Below are positions 9,168 to 17,803 of a stretch of 64,000 nucleotides of DNA, piece after piece. The DNA lies in contig JAILWI010000003.1 of NCBI GenBank assembly GCA_025699005.1, positions 62,001-126,000 on the forward strand. The letters run 5' to 3'. The translations under genes were made by a program, and so were the position numbers. This stretch comes from Chloroflexota bacterium (GTDB taxonomy: Bacteria > Chloroflexota > Limnocylindria > QHBO01). Within the stretch, counting starts at the first letter, position 1; each line of letters opens with the position of its first letter. The notes beneath the pieces are model-generated. The model was not told where the DNA came from. It searched no databases and worked only from the letters and a program-made list of their open reading frames with translations.

Positions 9168-10121
9168 TCAGGCGGCGAACAGCCGGCCGAGCAGCCGAAC
9201 GTGATCCAGGTCTCGGGGCAGGAAGTCCTGGAGCATGACGCGCTGGACGCCCTTCGATTCGAGCGCGGCCACGCGCTCCATGGCCTCGTCCGGCGTCCCC
9301 ATGATCCACCGGTCCCGCCGGTCCGCGAGCCACACCGCACCGTCCTCGGCGCTTCGACCGAGCGCCTGCATGAGGTCGGTCACGCGGTGCCGAAGATCGT
9401 CCTCGGTCTCGCCGACCAGCACCCCCGTCATCGCCGAGTAGACGAGCTCGTCCGGGTCACGCCCCACGGCATCGCAGGCCCGCCTGATCCTGCTATACGC
9501 GGCGGGCGCGTCGTCGGGTGCCGCCGAGAGCAGGTTGAACTCGTCGGCGTAGCGCGCGGTCAGCTCGGCCATGCGTGGCAGCCCCTTGCCGCCCAGGATC
9601 ATGTGCGGGTGCCGCCGTCCGCCCCGAGCGACCGTACCGTGCCGGCGTGCGCCGCGAACCTGCCAGTGTGATCCGTCGTAGGACCAGCCGTCATCCTCGG
9701 TCCAGAGGCCGTGAATGATGGCCAGCTCCTCGCTCAGCATGTCGTAGCGCTCGCCCAACGGCGGGAACGGAATCCCGAGCTGCTCGTGCTCCTCGTCGTT
9801 CCACCCCGCGCCGAATCCGGCCTCGATCCGGCCGCCGCTCATCTCGTCTACCGTCTGGATGACCTTGGCAAGGTTCCCCGGAATGCGAAAGGTGACCGGC
9901 GAGACGAGCGTGCCGAGCCGGATCGTCGACGTCTCGCGCGCGAGACCTCCGAGCGTCGCCCAGGCATCGGTGGTGGGCAGACCGCTCTCGCCGGGAAAGC
10001 TCGCGTAGTGGTCCGACCGAAAGAAGGCCTCGAATCCTGATTCCTCGGCAGTCCGGACGATCGCCAGGAGCTCGGCGTAGGTCAGCCCCTGCTGGGGCTC
10101 GGTCATGAGGGCGTAGCGCAT
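9168..10121 (-). CDS. LLM-class flavin/F420-dependent oxidoreductase
   Basis: A 317-residue luciferase-like TIM-barrel protein. Typical features are RLGTLVSPVTFRIPGNLAK, GAGWNDEEHEQLGI and PHMILGGKG; the length and these motifs resemble F420-dependent members, though FMN use cannot be excluded by eye. The substrate is unknown. I chose ATG 10121 over GTG 10127 because a TAGGCT -10 box (10128-10133) lies 6 bases before the ATG, implying a leaderless message, and there is no ribosome-binding site. The small gene upstream has its own box, so this gene is probably transcribed alone. Confidence 0.88.
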   Translation of the reverse strand: MRYALMTEPQQGLTYAELLAIVRTAEESGFEAFFRSDHYASFPGESGLPTTDAWATLGGLARETSTIRLGTLVSPVTFRIPGNLAKVIQTVDEMSGGRIEAGFGAGWNDEEHEQLGIPFPPLGERYDMLSEELAIIHGLWTEDDGWSYDGSHWQVRGARRHGTVARGGRRHPHMILGGKGLPRMAELTARYADEFNLLSAAPDDAPAAYSRIRRACDAVGRDPDELVYSAMTGVLVGETEDDLRHRVTDLMQALGRSAEDGAVWLADRRDRWIMGTPDEAMERVAALESKGVQRVMLQDFLPRDLDHVRLLGRLFAA

Positions 10122-10127
10122 GGTCAC

Positions 10128-10133
10128 AGCCTA
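10128..10133 (-). promoter_or_regulatory. -10 box for leaderless oxidoreductase mRNA
   Basis: TAGGCT on the minus strand, 6 bases before the ATG at 10121. It decides between two in-frame starts, because the GTG at 10127 would lie too close to the box. Confidence 0.45.
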
Positions 10134-10169
10134 GCCGGAGACGGGCGGGGGGCCGCCCAGCGTTTGACG

Positions 10170-10361
10170 TCAGATGTGGGTCGGGCGGCCGTATCCGACG
10201 CGCTCGGCGCGCCTGAGCCAGCGGGGGCTGCGGTCCGGCACACGGTCCTCCGGCACGAGGAGCTCCGGCTCTTCCCAGTCGTCTTCGGTGTCGACCCTCG
10301 GGCGAATGTGTCCCTCGGTCGGGAAGGCTCGGTACTCGTCGAGCCATTCGGAAAGCTTCAC
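10170..10361 (-). CDS. Small acidic-then-basic hypothetical protein
   Basis: A 63-residue protein, MKLSEWLDEY at its start, with an acidic centre (DTEDDWEEPE) and a basic C-terminus (RWLRRAER). No membrane segment and no family recognised. GTG 10361 is preferred to GTG 10367 because TAGCCT (10369-10374) lies 7 bases upstream of it. It sits between the DUF1801 gene and the oxidoreductase gene on the same strand. Confidence 0.5.
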   Translation of the reverse strand: MKLSEWLDEYRAFPTEGHIRPRVDTEDDWEEPELLVPEDRVPDRSPRWLRRAERVGYGRPTHI

Positions 10362-10368
10362 GGGCACC

Positions 10369-10374
10369 AGGCTA
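10369..10374 (-). promoter_or_regulatory. Possible -10 box of the 63-residue gene
   Basis: TAGCCT on the minus strand, 7 bases before GTG 10361. Same geometry as the other leaderless candidates in this window. Confidence 0.35.
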
Positions 10375-10433
10375 TGCGAGATTCGCGCCAGGCCGCATCC
10401 GGGATTCTACGGATCCGGCCACGGAATGCGCGA

Positions 10434-10907
10434 TCAGTGGGCCTGGGAGCGGGTACCGCGGGACGATCCGCGCGCCTGCTCGTAGAACCGCACGAACTCA
10501 TCGACCTCAGTCCTGGCGATGGTATCGGCGATGAGGTCGAGCGGGACGTCGTCCATGCGGCGGAACCGGACACAGGACTTCCCCATGTCGAGCTTCTTGC
10601 CCGTCTCCGCGTACCGCTCCCGGAACCAGGATTCCGTCTCCGCGTTCCCGTACACGCTGTTCAGGTACAGGCTCACGTGGCCCTTCTGGTTGGCCAGTGC
10701 GGCCAGCCCGAGTGGCTCGCCGTTGTACGTGTCGCCGAACCGCTCCAGCGGCACATACCAGCCGATCATCCCGTACTGCATCCCCTCCTCGAAGCCATCG
10801 GGAAGGTTGTCGCGGACGACGCTTCGAATGCGCTCCACCATGGCACGCCGCTCCTCGGGGAGCGCGGCGATGTACTCGTCGGGGGTCTGCGCGGTGCTCG
10901 TGGCCAT
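10434..10907 (-). CDS. DUF1801 family protein
   Basis: A 157-residue cytosolic protein with the DUF1801 pattern: TPDEYIAALPEERR near the N-terminus, a GMQYGMIGWYVP core and VSLYLNSVYG. Relatives include the YdhG/Fra family, sometimes called iron chaperones, but the biochemical role is not established. The ATG at 10907 is supported by AGGAG 9 bases upstream; the frame upstream is not conserved. It lies 31 bases after the recX stop on the same strand, so it may be read from the recA operon. Confidence 0.8.
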   Translation of the reverse strand: MATSTAQTPDEYIAALPEERRAMVERIRSVVRDNLPDGFEEGMQYGMIGWYVPLERFGDTYNGEPLGLAALANQKGHVSLYLNSVYGNAETESWFRERYAETGKKLDMGKSCVRFRRMDDVPLDLIADTIARTEVDEFVRFYEQARGSSRGTRSQAH

Positions 10908-10938
10908 CGGGTCAGCTCCTGCTGGGTTGCGTCTCAGG

Positions 10939-11514
10939 CTAGTCGTCATCCCCGAGGCTGTCATCGGCGCCCGTGGCTGCCACCGCGGACCGAATGACGT
11001 CGCGCACCGTGCCCGCATCGAAACCCCGTCGCATCAGGAACATGCCGATGCGTTGGACGGCCTGGCGGTCCGTCGGCATGGCGCGGCCGCGCAGGTGGCG
11101 CTCCAGTGCATCGCGCGCGCGGTCGGTTTCACTGCCGGGCAATGCGGCGTCCTCCGGGGCACGCTCGGGTGCCTCGTACTCCACGCGAAAGGCCTCGATG
11201 ACATCCGCGCCGATCCCCTGCCGGCGGAGCTCAGCCTCGAGCATTCGGCGACCGCGCGGCGCGTGCCGATCCCGTTGCTCGGCCCACCAGCGCGCGAAGG
11301 CCATGTCGTCGACGTATCCGAGCTCCGCGAGACGATCCAGCGTCGACGCCACGACCGGCTCGGCGGCACCCGCCCGAACGAGCCGGCGCTCGATCTCTCG
11401 CCGCGTTCGTGGACGGGCGCCGAGAAAGCGGATCGCGATCTCGAGCGCGGCGGCCGGATCGGGCGGAGTCTGTGCGTCGCCGACGGGTGAACGACGTGCC
11501 GAACGGCGAGGCAC
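10939..11514 (-). CDS. recX: Regulatory protein RecX
   Basis: A 191-residue RecX, which binds RecA filaments and limits their activity. Three-helix repeats are visible: FLGARPRTRREIERRL, LDRLAELGYVDDMAFARWW and MLEAELRRQGI. The GTG at 11514 lies 7 bases after the recA stop and has CGGAG just upstream, so I prefer it to longer in-frame starts inside recA. Regulation should follow recA. Confidence 0.85.
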   Translation of the reverse strand: MPRRSARRSPVGDAQTPPDPAAALEIAIRFLGARPRTRREIERRLVRAGAAEPVVASTLDRLAELGYVDDMAFARWWAEQRDRHAPRGRRMLEAELRRQGIGADVIEAFRVEYEAPERAPEDAALPGSETDRARDALERHLRGRAMPTDRQAVQRIGMFLMRRGFDAGTVRDVIRSAVAATGADDSLGDDD

Positions 11515-11521
11515 CGCTCCG

Positions 11522-12583
11522 CTACTCGGCCTCGCTGATCCCGTCGACGCCGACCTCGATGCTCGCCACCTTGCCCCTGATCTCGCCATCGATCTTCGCG
11601 GCGATCTCCGGGTTCTGCTTCAGGAACTCGCGCGAGTTCTCGCGCCCCTGGCCGAGGCGAACGTCACCGTAGTTGAACCACGCGCCGGTCTTCGACAGCA
11701 CGCCGGCGGCGATGCCGACGTCGAGGAGACCGCCCTCGACGCTGATTCCCTCGTTGTACATGATGTCGAACTCGGCGATCCGGAATGGGCTGGCGACCTT
11801 GTTCTTCACGACCTTCACCCGCGTCCGAGAGCCGATCGCATCGGTCCCCTGCTTGAGGGTCTCGATGCGCCGGATGTCCATCCGCACGCTGGCGTAGAAC
11901 TTCAACGCCCGACCGCCCGGCGTCGTCTCGGGATTGCCGAACATGACGCCGATCTTCTCGCGCAGCTGGTTCGTGAACACGAGAGCGGTGTTGCTGCGGT
12001 TGATCGCGCCGGTCAGCTTCCGAAGTGCCTGGCTCATGAGCCGTGCCTGGAGTCCGACGTGGCTGTCGCCCATGTCGCCCTCGATCTCGGCGCGCGGTAC
12101 GAGTGCGGCGACCGAGTCGACGATCACGACGTCGACGCCGTTCGAGCGAATGAGCGTCTCCGCGATCTCGAGGGCCTGCTCGCCGGTGTCCGGCTGGCTG
12201 ACGAGGAGCTCATCCACGTCGACGCCGACGTTGCGGGCATAGGCAGGGTCCAGCGCGTGCTCGGCGTCGATGAAGGCGACGATGCCGCCCATGCGCTGCG
12301 CGTTCCCCGCCACGTGGTAGCAGAGCGTCGTCTTGCCGCTCGACTCCGGGCCGTAGATCTCCGTGATCCGGCCACGAGGCACGCCCCCCACGCCGAGCGC
12401 GAGATCGAGCGCGACCGATCCGGTCGAGATCGCCTCGACGTTCTGTGCGTCACGATCGCCGAGCCGCATGATCGACCCACGGCCGAACTGCTTCTCGATC
12501 TGGAGGATCGCCGCATCGACGGCGCGTCCGCGCTCGCCGTTCTTCTCTACCGGGACCTGGGCTGTCGCCACCGGTGCATCCAT
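11522..12583 (-). CDS. recA: Recombinase RecA
   Basis: A 353-residue RecA of normal length. Seen are Walker [11 protein letters not shown], the Walker B region [10 protein letters not shown], loop L1 [29 protein letters not shown], and the C-terminal KNKVASPFR segment. It binds single-stranded DNA and ATP to drive strand exchange and, where LexA exists, its self-cleavage. No clear LexA box is visible upstream. It follows a 51-residue basic protein gene after 51 bases and is followed by recX. Confidence 0.98.
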   Translation of the reverse strand: MDAPVATAQVPVEKNGERGRAVDAAILQIEKQFGRGSIMRLGDRDAQNVEAISTGSVALDLALGVGGVPRGRITEIYGPESSGKTTLCYHVAGNAQRMGGIVAFIDAEHALDPAYARNVGVDVDELLVSQPDTGEQALEIAETLIRSNGVDVVIVDSVAALVPRAEIEGDMGDSHVGLQARLMSQALRKLTGAINRSNTALVFTNQLREKIGVMFGNPETTPGGRALKFYASVRMDIRRIETLKQGTDAIGSRTRVKVVKNKVASPFRIAEFDIMYNEGISVEGGLLDVGIAAGVLSKTGAWFNYGDVRLGQGRENSREFLKQNPEIAAKIDGEIRGKVASIEVGVDGISEAE

Positions 12584-12634
12584 CTGTCGCTCCGCTCCTG
12601 AATCAGTCGGTTGTTGCTCCCGGTGGCGGCGGGG

Positions 12635-12790
12635 TCACTCCTCGTCCCGGGGTTCGCGCTCCTTGCGCTTGGGCTTGATGACTTCGACCGATGCCGGCGG
12701 CTCGTACGACGAGGTCGGCGGAAGCTTCGGCGACTTCTCCTTGGCCTTGCGCTTGGGCTCCTTGCGTGGTCGGTCTCGACCCTTTGCCAT
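12635..12790 (-). CDS. 51-residue lysine/arginine-rich protein upstream of recA
   Basis: A very basic small protein beginning MAKGRDRPRKEPKRK, with a short central PPTSSYEPPAS segment and a charged C-terminus. It is probably disordered and nucleic-acid binding (inference from composition). A strong AGGAGG (12799-12804) lies 8 bases before the ATG, better than most sites in this window. I recall similar short MAKGxDRPKKE proteins in Chloroflexota and actinobacteria but know no function. It is 51 bases ahead of recA and probably cotranscribed. Confidence 0.7.
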   Translation of the reverse strand: MAKGRDRPRKEPKRKAKEKSPKLPPTSSYEPPASVEVIKPKRKEREPRDEE

Positions 12791-12953
12791 CGCTCGAACC
12801 TCCTGCTGTGGCCGAGCGACCGCACGATCGTGCGTCACCGGCCGTTATCACCTCGTTACCCGGCACTTATGCCTGGGGTGCGCGGGCTGCTGTACCTCGT
12901 TCGATCATGAATTCTACGCCGCGCGTCGTGACAGCTCGTGCGACGCAAACACC

Positions 12954-12981
12954 ATTCTACACCGACGTCATACGGCGTCAT
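12954..12981 (-). promoter_or_regulatory. Candidate promoter of the recA operon
   Basis: On the minus strand ATGACG (12976-12981) and TAGAAT (12954-12959) are separated by 16 bases. The heptamer TATGACG occurs twice in tandem across the -35 region. The site overlaps the last codons of tgt. A leader of about 155 bases would precede the 51-residue gene. Confidence 0.35.
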
Positions 12982-14129
12982 ACGCCCGGTCTCTCGCCGA
13001 CGACGGGCACGCGCCCGAAGGCGTCCTCGACGCGAGCGCGGAGGACCCCGAAGCTGCCATCGGCGAGGGAGCTCCTCAGCTGCCGAAGCAGATCGAGCGT
13101 CCAGGTCACGTTGTGGACGCTCGCGAGCCGGTACGCGAGCAGCTCACGGGCGCGGAAGAGATGGGCGAGGTACGCCCGCGTATGGTTGCGGCACGCCTCG
13201 CACTCGCACCCGGCGTCGATCGGCACCGCCTCGTCGAGGAAGCGCGCGTTCCGCAGGTTGAGCCGGCCGTCGGCCGTCCACACCTGCCCGGTCCGGGCGA
13301 CGCGCGTGGGCAGCACGCAGTCGAACAGGTCGATGCCGCGCTCGACGGCTGTGAAGAAGTCCACGGGCGAGCCGACGCCCATGAGGTAGCGCGGGCGCGG
13401 ATCGTCGACGAGCGCATCGGCCAGGACGTCGAGCGTCGCGGCCATCTCGGCCTTCGACTCCCCCACCGACAGACCGCCGATGGCGATGCCATCGAAGTCC
13501 TCGCCGGCGATCGCCGACGCCGACCGGCGCCGGAGATCGGGATCGACCCCGCCCTGCACGATCCCGAAGACCGCCTGCTCGGGTCGTGCGCGGGCCGCCA
13601 GCGAGCGCCTGGCCCAGCGATGCGTGCGCTCCATCGCCTCGGCCACCTCGTCGCGCGGCAGGGAAGGGTCGACGAGCTGATCGAACGCCATGGCGATGTC
13701 GGAGCCGAGCAGGCCCTGGATCTCCATCGCCCGCTCCGGCGTCAACCGGTGGGCGGATCCATCGATGTGCGACGTGAAGGTCACGCCGTCATCGTCGACG
13801 CGCCGCAGGTCCGCGAGGCTGAAGACCTGGAAGCCACCGGAGTCGGTCAGGATCGGGCCGTCCCAGGCCATGAACCGATGGAGCCCGCCCAGGCGGTCGA
13901 TCCGCTCGGCAGTCGGTCTCAGGTTGAGGTGATACGTGTTTCCGAGGATGATCTGCGCGCCGGCCGCGCGGAGATCGCCGGGGGTCATCGCCTTCACGGT
14001 GGCCTGGGTACCAACGGGCATGAACTGGGGCGTCTCGAGTTCGCCGTGGGGCGTGGTGATCCGGCCCAGACGGGCATGCCCGATGCTGGTCGGGGTGAAG
14101 GAATGAGCGAACGAGGCGGACGTTGACAC
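12978..14129 (-). CDS. tgt: Queuine tRNA-ribosyltransferase
   Basis: A 383-residue TGT that exchanges G34 for the preQ1 base in GUN-anticodon tRNAs. Motifs visible are PVGTQATVKAM, GNTYHL, TDSGGFQVFSL with the catalytic Asp, FGIVQGG, YLMGVG, DCVLPTR, and the zinc ligands in CECEAC plus a later His. GTG 14129 gives the family N-terminus and lies 8 bases after a TATCCT -10 box with no ribosome-binding site. queA, acting next in the pathway, is 0.8 kb upstream on the same strand. Confidence 0.95.
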   Translation of the reverse strand: MSTSASFAHSFTPTSIGHARLGRITTPHGELETPQFMPVGTQATVKAMTPGDLRAAGAQIILGNTYHLNLRPTAERIDRLGGLHRFMAWDGPILTDSGGFQVFSLADLRRVDDDGVTFTSHIDGSAHRLTPERAMEIQGLLGSDIAMAFDQLVDPSLPRDEVAEAMERTHRWARRSLAARARPEQAVFGIVQGGVDPDLRRRSASAIAGEDFDGIAIGGLSVGESKAEMAATLDVLADALVDDPRPRYLMGVGSPVDFFTAVERGIDLFDCVLPTRVARTGQVWTADGRLNLRNARFLDEAVPIDAGCECEACRNHTRAYLAHLFRARELLAYRLASVHNVTWTLDLLRQLRSSLADGSFGVLRARVEDAFGRVPVVGERPGV

Positions 14130-14137
14130 CGCCGGAG

Positions 14138-14147
14138 AGGATAGGCT
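14138..14147. promoter_or_regulatory. Overlapping divergent -10 boxes (tgt / hypothetical)
   Basis: AGGATAGGCT contains TATCCT on the minus strand (8 bases before tgt) and TAGGCT on the plus strand (28 bases before the GTG at 14176). The two boxes share two base pairs, so transcription in the two directions should be mutually exclusive at one time (inference). Confidence 0.35.
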
Positions 14148-14175
14148 ACGTGCAGACCCGAGAGGTGACCGTGAC

Positions 14176-14913
14176 GTGCGACTGACCGAATGGCCGCGCA
14201 TGCCATTCCTGAACGACGAAGTGAAGGAATGGATCGCGATCGAGCTGCAGACCCTGGGGGTCGAGGATCTCGCCGTGTACGCCCTCGAAGCCGGCACGGA
14301 GGGTGACGAACGCCGGGTCATGGTCGCCACCGAGGTCGGCCTGCTCGACCATCGGTACGCACCGTTCGGCTCCTCGGCGCGCTATCGGCTCGCGATGCTC
14401 ATGTACCCGTGGCAGGTCCTGCGCGGCGTCGAGCTCCGTGCCGATACGTTCCGGCTCTGGGCCCGCGAGCACCGCACCCGCTGGTCGTTCCGTCTCCATC
14501 ATCCACATTTCGAGGCGGCCACCGAGTCACCCGATCTCGGCCAGGCGCTGTGCGATCTCGCCCGGGTCTGCGCGGTCATGGCCGAGCCGTTCGGCGTCCC
14601 CGCCGGCCGCGTATCGAGCGATGTGCCGGGCGCGATTCCCGGTGGACCGCGACCGATGCCGCCGGCACCCGAGCAGCCACCCGCCAGCTCGCCTCGACCG
14701 GAAGCCCGGGCATTCCCCGCGCCGATGGCGCCGCCCGCCGCCGACGAGCCCGGCCAGGACCCGGATGGTGATGAGAATGGACGCCAGGTCGACAGCGGAC
14801 CTGAGCGCGAGGAGCGACCGACCGCGGTGGCCGCGGGCACCGGCGAAGAGGTCCTCGAGCTCGACGACGAGGCCCGCGAGTCCATGCCGACGCGCTCCGA
14901 CGATCAGGGCTAG
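14176..14913 (+). CDS. Hypothetical protein with Pro/Asp/Glu-rich tail
   Basis: A 245-residue protein. Residues 1-145 look folded (EVKEWIAIELQTLGVEDLAV, YAPFGSSARYRLAMLMYPW, WSFRLHHPHF), with a pattern that could be a PH-like beta fold, although I do not recognise a family. Residues 150-245 are low-complexity and rich in Pro, Glu and Asp, and are probably disordered. The start is GTG 14176; an alternative is ATG 14200. It is divergent from tgt and ends convergently with queA, overlapping by 4 bases. Confidence 0.65.
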   Translation: MRLTEWPRMPFLNDEVKEWIAIELQTLGVEDLAVYALEAGTEGDERRVMVATEVGLLDHRYAPFGSSARYRLAMLMYPWQVLRGVELRADTFRLWAREHRTRWSFRLHHPHFEAATESPDLGQALCDLARVCAVMAEPFGVPAGRVSSDVPGAIPGGPRPMPPAPEQPPASSPRPEARAFPAPMAPPAADEPGQDPDGDENGRQVDSGPEREERPTAVAAGTGEEVLELDDEARESMPTRSDDQG

Positions 14914-15953
14914 ACGATCAGCATCGCGTCCCCGAAGCTGAAGAAGCGGTAGCCCGCGTCGATCGCCTCGCGGTAGGCGCCCAGCAGGACGTCGCGAGCC
15001 TCGAAGGCATCGGCGTCCACCATCCCCGCCTGCACGAACGCGGTGACGAGGAGCAGCAGCGAGCTGCGCGGCAGGTGGAAGTTCGTGATCAGCGCCCCGA
15101 CGGTCGAGAAGCGGTGGGGCGGGGTGATGTAGAGATCCGTCCAACCCGATGTCTCGCCGGCGGTCGCCGCCGTCTCGAGGACGCGCACAGCGGTCGTGCC
15201 GACCGCGATGACACGCCCGGCACCGGCAACGGCGTCGCGCGTCCGCGAGGGAATCTCGAACCACTCACGGTGGATGCGGTGCTCGTCGACGAATTCCCCG
15301 TCGAGCGGGCGGAACGTGTCGAGCCCGACGTGGAGCGTGACCGATGCTCGCTCCACCCCGGCATCCCGCAGCGAGTCGAGAAGACGCGGCGTGAAGTGCA
15401 GGCCGGCCGTCGGTGCGGCTGCCGAGCCCGGCGGGTTCGCATACACGGTCTGGTACCGCTCCGGCGGCGCCGATCGGTCCCGGATGTACGGCGGAAGCGG
15501 GAGCTCGCCGGCAGCCGCCATCGTGGCGTGGGGGTCGTCCACAAACGTGATCGCCCGGGTCCCATCGCCGATCCGCTCCCCCACGCTGACGGTAGCGCCG
15601 GTCCCGAGCCGGAGCACCGTGCCATCCGGGATGCGGCGGGACGGCCGGACGAGCGCCTCCCAACGCCGCGGGTCGCCGTCGATCGGCCGCAGGACCAGGA
15701 CCTCGGCCTGCCCACCCCCGGGACGCGTCGCCCGCAGGCGGGCCGGGATGACCCGGGAGTCGTTCACGACGAGGAGGTCGCCGGGCCGGAACCAGCGCCC
15801 GATCTCCGCGAACCGAGCGTGCCGGATCGTGCCCGTCGCGCGCTCGAGCACGAGCAGGCGCGAGGCATCGCGCGGCTCGACCGGCGACTGCGCGATGGCT
15901 TCGGTCGGCAGGTCGTAGTCGAAGTCGTCGACCCGGAGCCGTGGCGTCGTCAT
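14910..15953 (-). CDS. queA: S-adenosylmethionine:tRNA ribosyltransferase-isomerase
   Basis: A 347-residue QueA, which adds the epoxycyclopentanediol group from SAM to preQ1-tRNA. Family motifs are DYDLPTEAIAQSP, RDASRLLVL, LLVVNDSRVIPARL, TAGLHFT, THVHVGLDTF-like VTLHVGLDTFRP, and TNFHLPRSSLLLLV. ATG 15953 gives the canonical N-terminus; the frame upstream runs on without homology. A TACGCT box lies 10 bases upstream and no ribosome-binding site is seen. Confidence 0.96.
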   Translation of the reverse strand: MTTPRLRVDDFDYDLPTEAIAQSPVEPRDASRLLVLERATGTIRHARFAEIGRWFRPGDLLVVNDSRVIPARLRATRPGGGQAEVLVLRPIDGDPRRWEALVRPSRRIPDGTVLRLGTGATVSVGERIGDGTRAITFVDDPHATMAAAGELPLPPYIRDRSAPPERYQTVYANPPGSAAAPTAGLHFTPRLLDSLRDAGVERASVTLHVGLDTFRPLDGEFVDEHRIHREWFEIPSRTRDAVAGAGRVIAVGTTAVRVLETAATAGETSGWTDLYITPPHRFSTVGALITNFHLPRSSLLLLVTAFVQAGMVDADAFEARDVLLGAYREAIDAGYRFFSFGDAMLIV

Positions 15954-15963
15954 TGCGCGGGGA

Positions 15964-15969
15964 AGCGTA
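15964..15969 (-). promoter_or_regulatory. -10 box of queA
   Basis: TACGCT on the minus strand, 10 bases before the queA ATG, predicts a leader of 3-4 bases. It immediately follows the terminator hairpin of the permease gene. Confidence 0.35.
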
Positions 15970-15997
15970 GCGCCCGGCCGGAATCCCGGCCGGGCGC
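15970..15997 (-). terminator. Terminator hairpin after the permease gene
   Basis: A perfect 12-base-pair GC-rich stem (15970-15981 with 15986-15997) and a 4-base loop, 24 bases after the permease stop. There is no long T tract; the queA -10 follows directly. Confidence 0.6.
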
Positions 15998-16021
15998 CAC
16001 CGGCGTCGAGCGAGTGCGAGG

Positions 16022-17425
16022 CTAGATATCGACGCCGGGAAGCAGGCCCTGGGCGAAGTAGATCACGAACGCGATCGCGACGATCCAGAGCAGCGGGTGA
16101 ACCTGTCCGGCCTTGCCCACCGCCGTCTTGATGACGACGTAGCTCACGAAGGCAGCGCCGATGCCGACGGTGATGCTGAAGGTCAGCGGCATCAGGATGA
16201 AGCCGAAGAGCGCCGGGAGGCCCTCCTCGATATCGGTGAAGTCGATCCCGGTGATCAGGCCGGCCATGAGGAAGCCCACCACGATGAGCACCGGGGCCGT
16301 CGCGTTCGCCGGGACGATGCCGGCAAGCGGCGCGACGAGGATGGCGAGCAGGAAGAGGACGCCGGTCGTGACCGCCGTGAGCCCGGTCCGGCCGCCCTCG
16401 GCCACCCCTGCGGCGCTCTCGATGTAGCTCGTGTTCGAGCTGACGCCGCCGGCACCACCGACCGCGGCCCCGAGCGAGTCGACGAAGAGGAGCCGGCCGA
16501 TGCCGGGGATCCGGCCGTCGCGGTCGGCGAGCCCGGCCTGCTCCGCGATCCCGGTCGCCGTCCCCATGGTGTCGAAGAAGTCGGTGAGCATGAACGCGAA
16601 GATCGTGAGGATCGCCGCGAGGATGCCGAGCTGGGTGAAGATCCCGCCGAGGTCCTGGAAGCCCAGGCCCAGGGTGCTGAAGTTCGGCGTTGCGGTGAAG
16701 GTCTCCGGGAAGCTCGCAACGCCGGTCAGGAGCGCGATGATCGTCGTGGCGATGATGCTCAGGATCAGCGCGCCGGGCACCTTGCGGACCACGAGGACGA
16801 TCGTGATCAGGAGACCGGCCAGCGTGACCCCGGCGCCGGCCGTGGTCGGGAACACCCATCCGACGATCGTTCCCTCGCCGGGGGCGATCAGCCCGCCGGT
16901 GACGAAGCCGATGAAGAGGATGAACAGGCCGATGCCGACACCGATCGCGCGCTTCAGGCTGACCGGGACCGCGTTCATGATCGCCTCGCGCAGGCCGACG
17001 AGCACGAGCACGAGCACGACCAGACCCTCGATCAGGATCACGCCCATTGCAGCGGCAGGCGTCAGGCCAGCGCCGAGCACGAGGCCGAAGGCGACGGCCG
17101 CGTTGAGACCGAGGCCTGCGGCGAGTGCGATCGGAAAGTTCGCGACGAGCCCCATCAGGATGCTGAGCACGCCAGCGATGAGCGCCGTCCCGGCGGCCAC
17201 TGCGGCCGGGTCGAGCCCCGTCTCGCCCAGGATGCCCGGGTTCACGAAGATGATGTAGGCCATGACCATGAACGTGGTCAGGCCGGCACGGATCTCCGTG
17301 CCGATCGTGGTCCCCCGCTCGGTGAGCTTGAAGAAGGAATCGAGACCGCCTCCGCCACTGCCGGGCGTCACGCGCTCGTCCCTCGGTACCTCGGTCGCCG
17401 TCACTCGGGTATACCCTCCGCTCAT
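16022..17425 (-). CDS. NCS2-family purine permease (AzgA-like)
   Basis: A 467-residue transporter of the adenine/guanine/hypoxanthine branch of NCS2, with about 12 hydrophobic segments. Signatures are an N-terminal FFKLTERGTTIGTE, AYIIFVNP, LGLNAAVAF, TDFFDTMGTATG and the SSNTSYIESAAGVAEGGRTG loop. It should import a purine base by proton symport at the inner membrane. ATG 17425 has AGGGAG upstream. It separates DUF2905/ruvB from queA, and supplies the substrate for the purine-degradation genes at 22-35 kb (inference). Confidence 0.9.
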   Translation of the reverse strand: MSGGYTRVTATEVPRDERVTPGSGGGGLDSFFKLTERGTTIGTEIRAGLTTFMVMAYIIFVNPGILGETGLDPAAVAAGTALIAGVLSILMGLVANFPIALAAGLGLNAAVAFGLVLGAGLTPAAAMGVILIEGLVVLVLVLVGLREAIMNAVPVSLKRAIGVGIGLFILFIGFVTGGLIAPGEGTIVGWVFPTTAGAGVTLAGLLITIVLVVRKVPGALILSIIATTIIALLTGVASFPETFTATPNFSTLGLGFQDLGGIFTQLGILAAILTIFAFMLTDFFDTMGTATGIAEQAGLADRDGRIPGIGRLLFVDSLGAAVGGAGGVSSNTSYIESAAGVAEGGRTGLTAVTTGVLFLLAILVAPLAGIVPANATAPVLIVVGFLMAGLITGIDFTDIEEGLPALFGFILMPLTFSITVGIGAAFVSYVVIKTAVGKAGQVHPLLWIVAIAFVIYFAQGLLPGVDI

Positions 17426-17472
17426 TGGGCTCCCTGATACCCGACACCATGTTGGGCACCGGTGCCGGTGGC

Positions 17473-17478
17473 AGCCTA
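17473..17478 (-). promoter_or_regulatory. Possible -10 box of the permease gene
   Basis: TAGGCT on the minus strand gives a leader of about 40 bases that contains a GGCACCGGTGCC palindrome and a ribosome-binding site. I looked for a purine-riboswitch core here and saw none. The rest of 17426-17585 holds nothing I recognise. Confidence 0.25.
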
Positions 17479-17585
17479 CTCTCGCATGGTCCATGAGCGC
17501 GCCCCATTTCTGCGCACTGCCTCGCGTCGATGGGATCCGCCCGGTACGTGGTGCTCGAACGGCCGCCCCACCCGCTCGCCCGCTG

Positions 17586-17801
17586 TCAGCGGCGCAGGAA
17601 CAGGTTCAGCAGGACGGTGAGGACGACGCTGAGCACGAGCATCGTGACGATCGGGATGTAGATCCCGCCCCGCTCGCCCTCGATCGCGATGTCGCCAGGC
17701 AGGCGACCGAACGGCAGCCGCACGCCGAGTGCCGCCAGCCCGCCCACGATGACGAGCACCACCCCGACAACGAGGACGATGCGTCCGAGCTCGGGACTCA
17801 C
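17586..17801 (-). CDS. DUF2905 small membrane protein
   Basis: A 71-residue protein with two transmembrane helices and, between them, the DUF2905 hallmark GRLPGDIAIEGERGGIYIPI. The function is unknown. GTG 17801 starts 2 bases after the ruvB stop. DUF2905 next to ruvB is a recurrent arrangement in bacteria, which supports the call. Confidence 0.88.
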   Translation of the reverse strand: MSPELGRIVLVVGVVLVIVGGLAALGVRLPFGRLPGDIAIEGERGGIYIPIVTMLVLSVVLTVLLNLFLRR

Positions 17802-17803
17802 GG

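Noticed and set aside
12791-12977. A LexA/SOS box upstream of recA
   Set aside because: The nearest sequence only partly fits GAACnnnnGTTC, so no SOS control is claimed.
15954-17507. N-terminal continuation of the queA frame through the permease gene
   Set aside because: The permease occupies another frame of the same strand with strong homology; QueA similarity begins at ATG 15953, behind a terminator and a -10 box.
17426-17585. A purine riboswitch before the permease gene
   Set aside because: No conserved purine-aptamer core was found; only a short palindrome and a weak -10 box.
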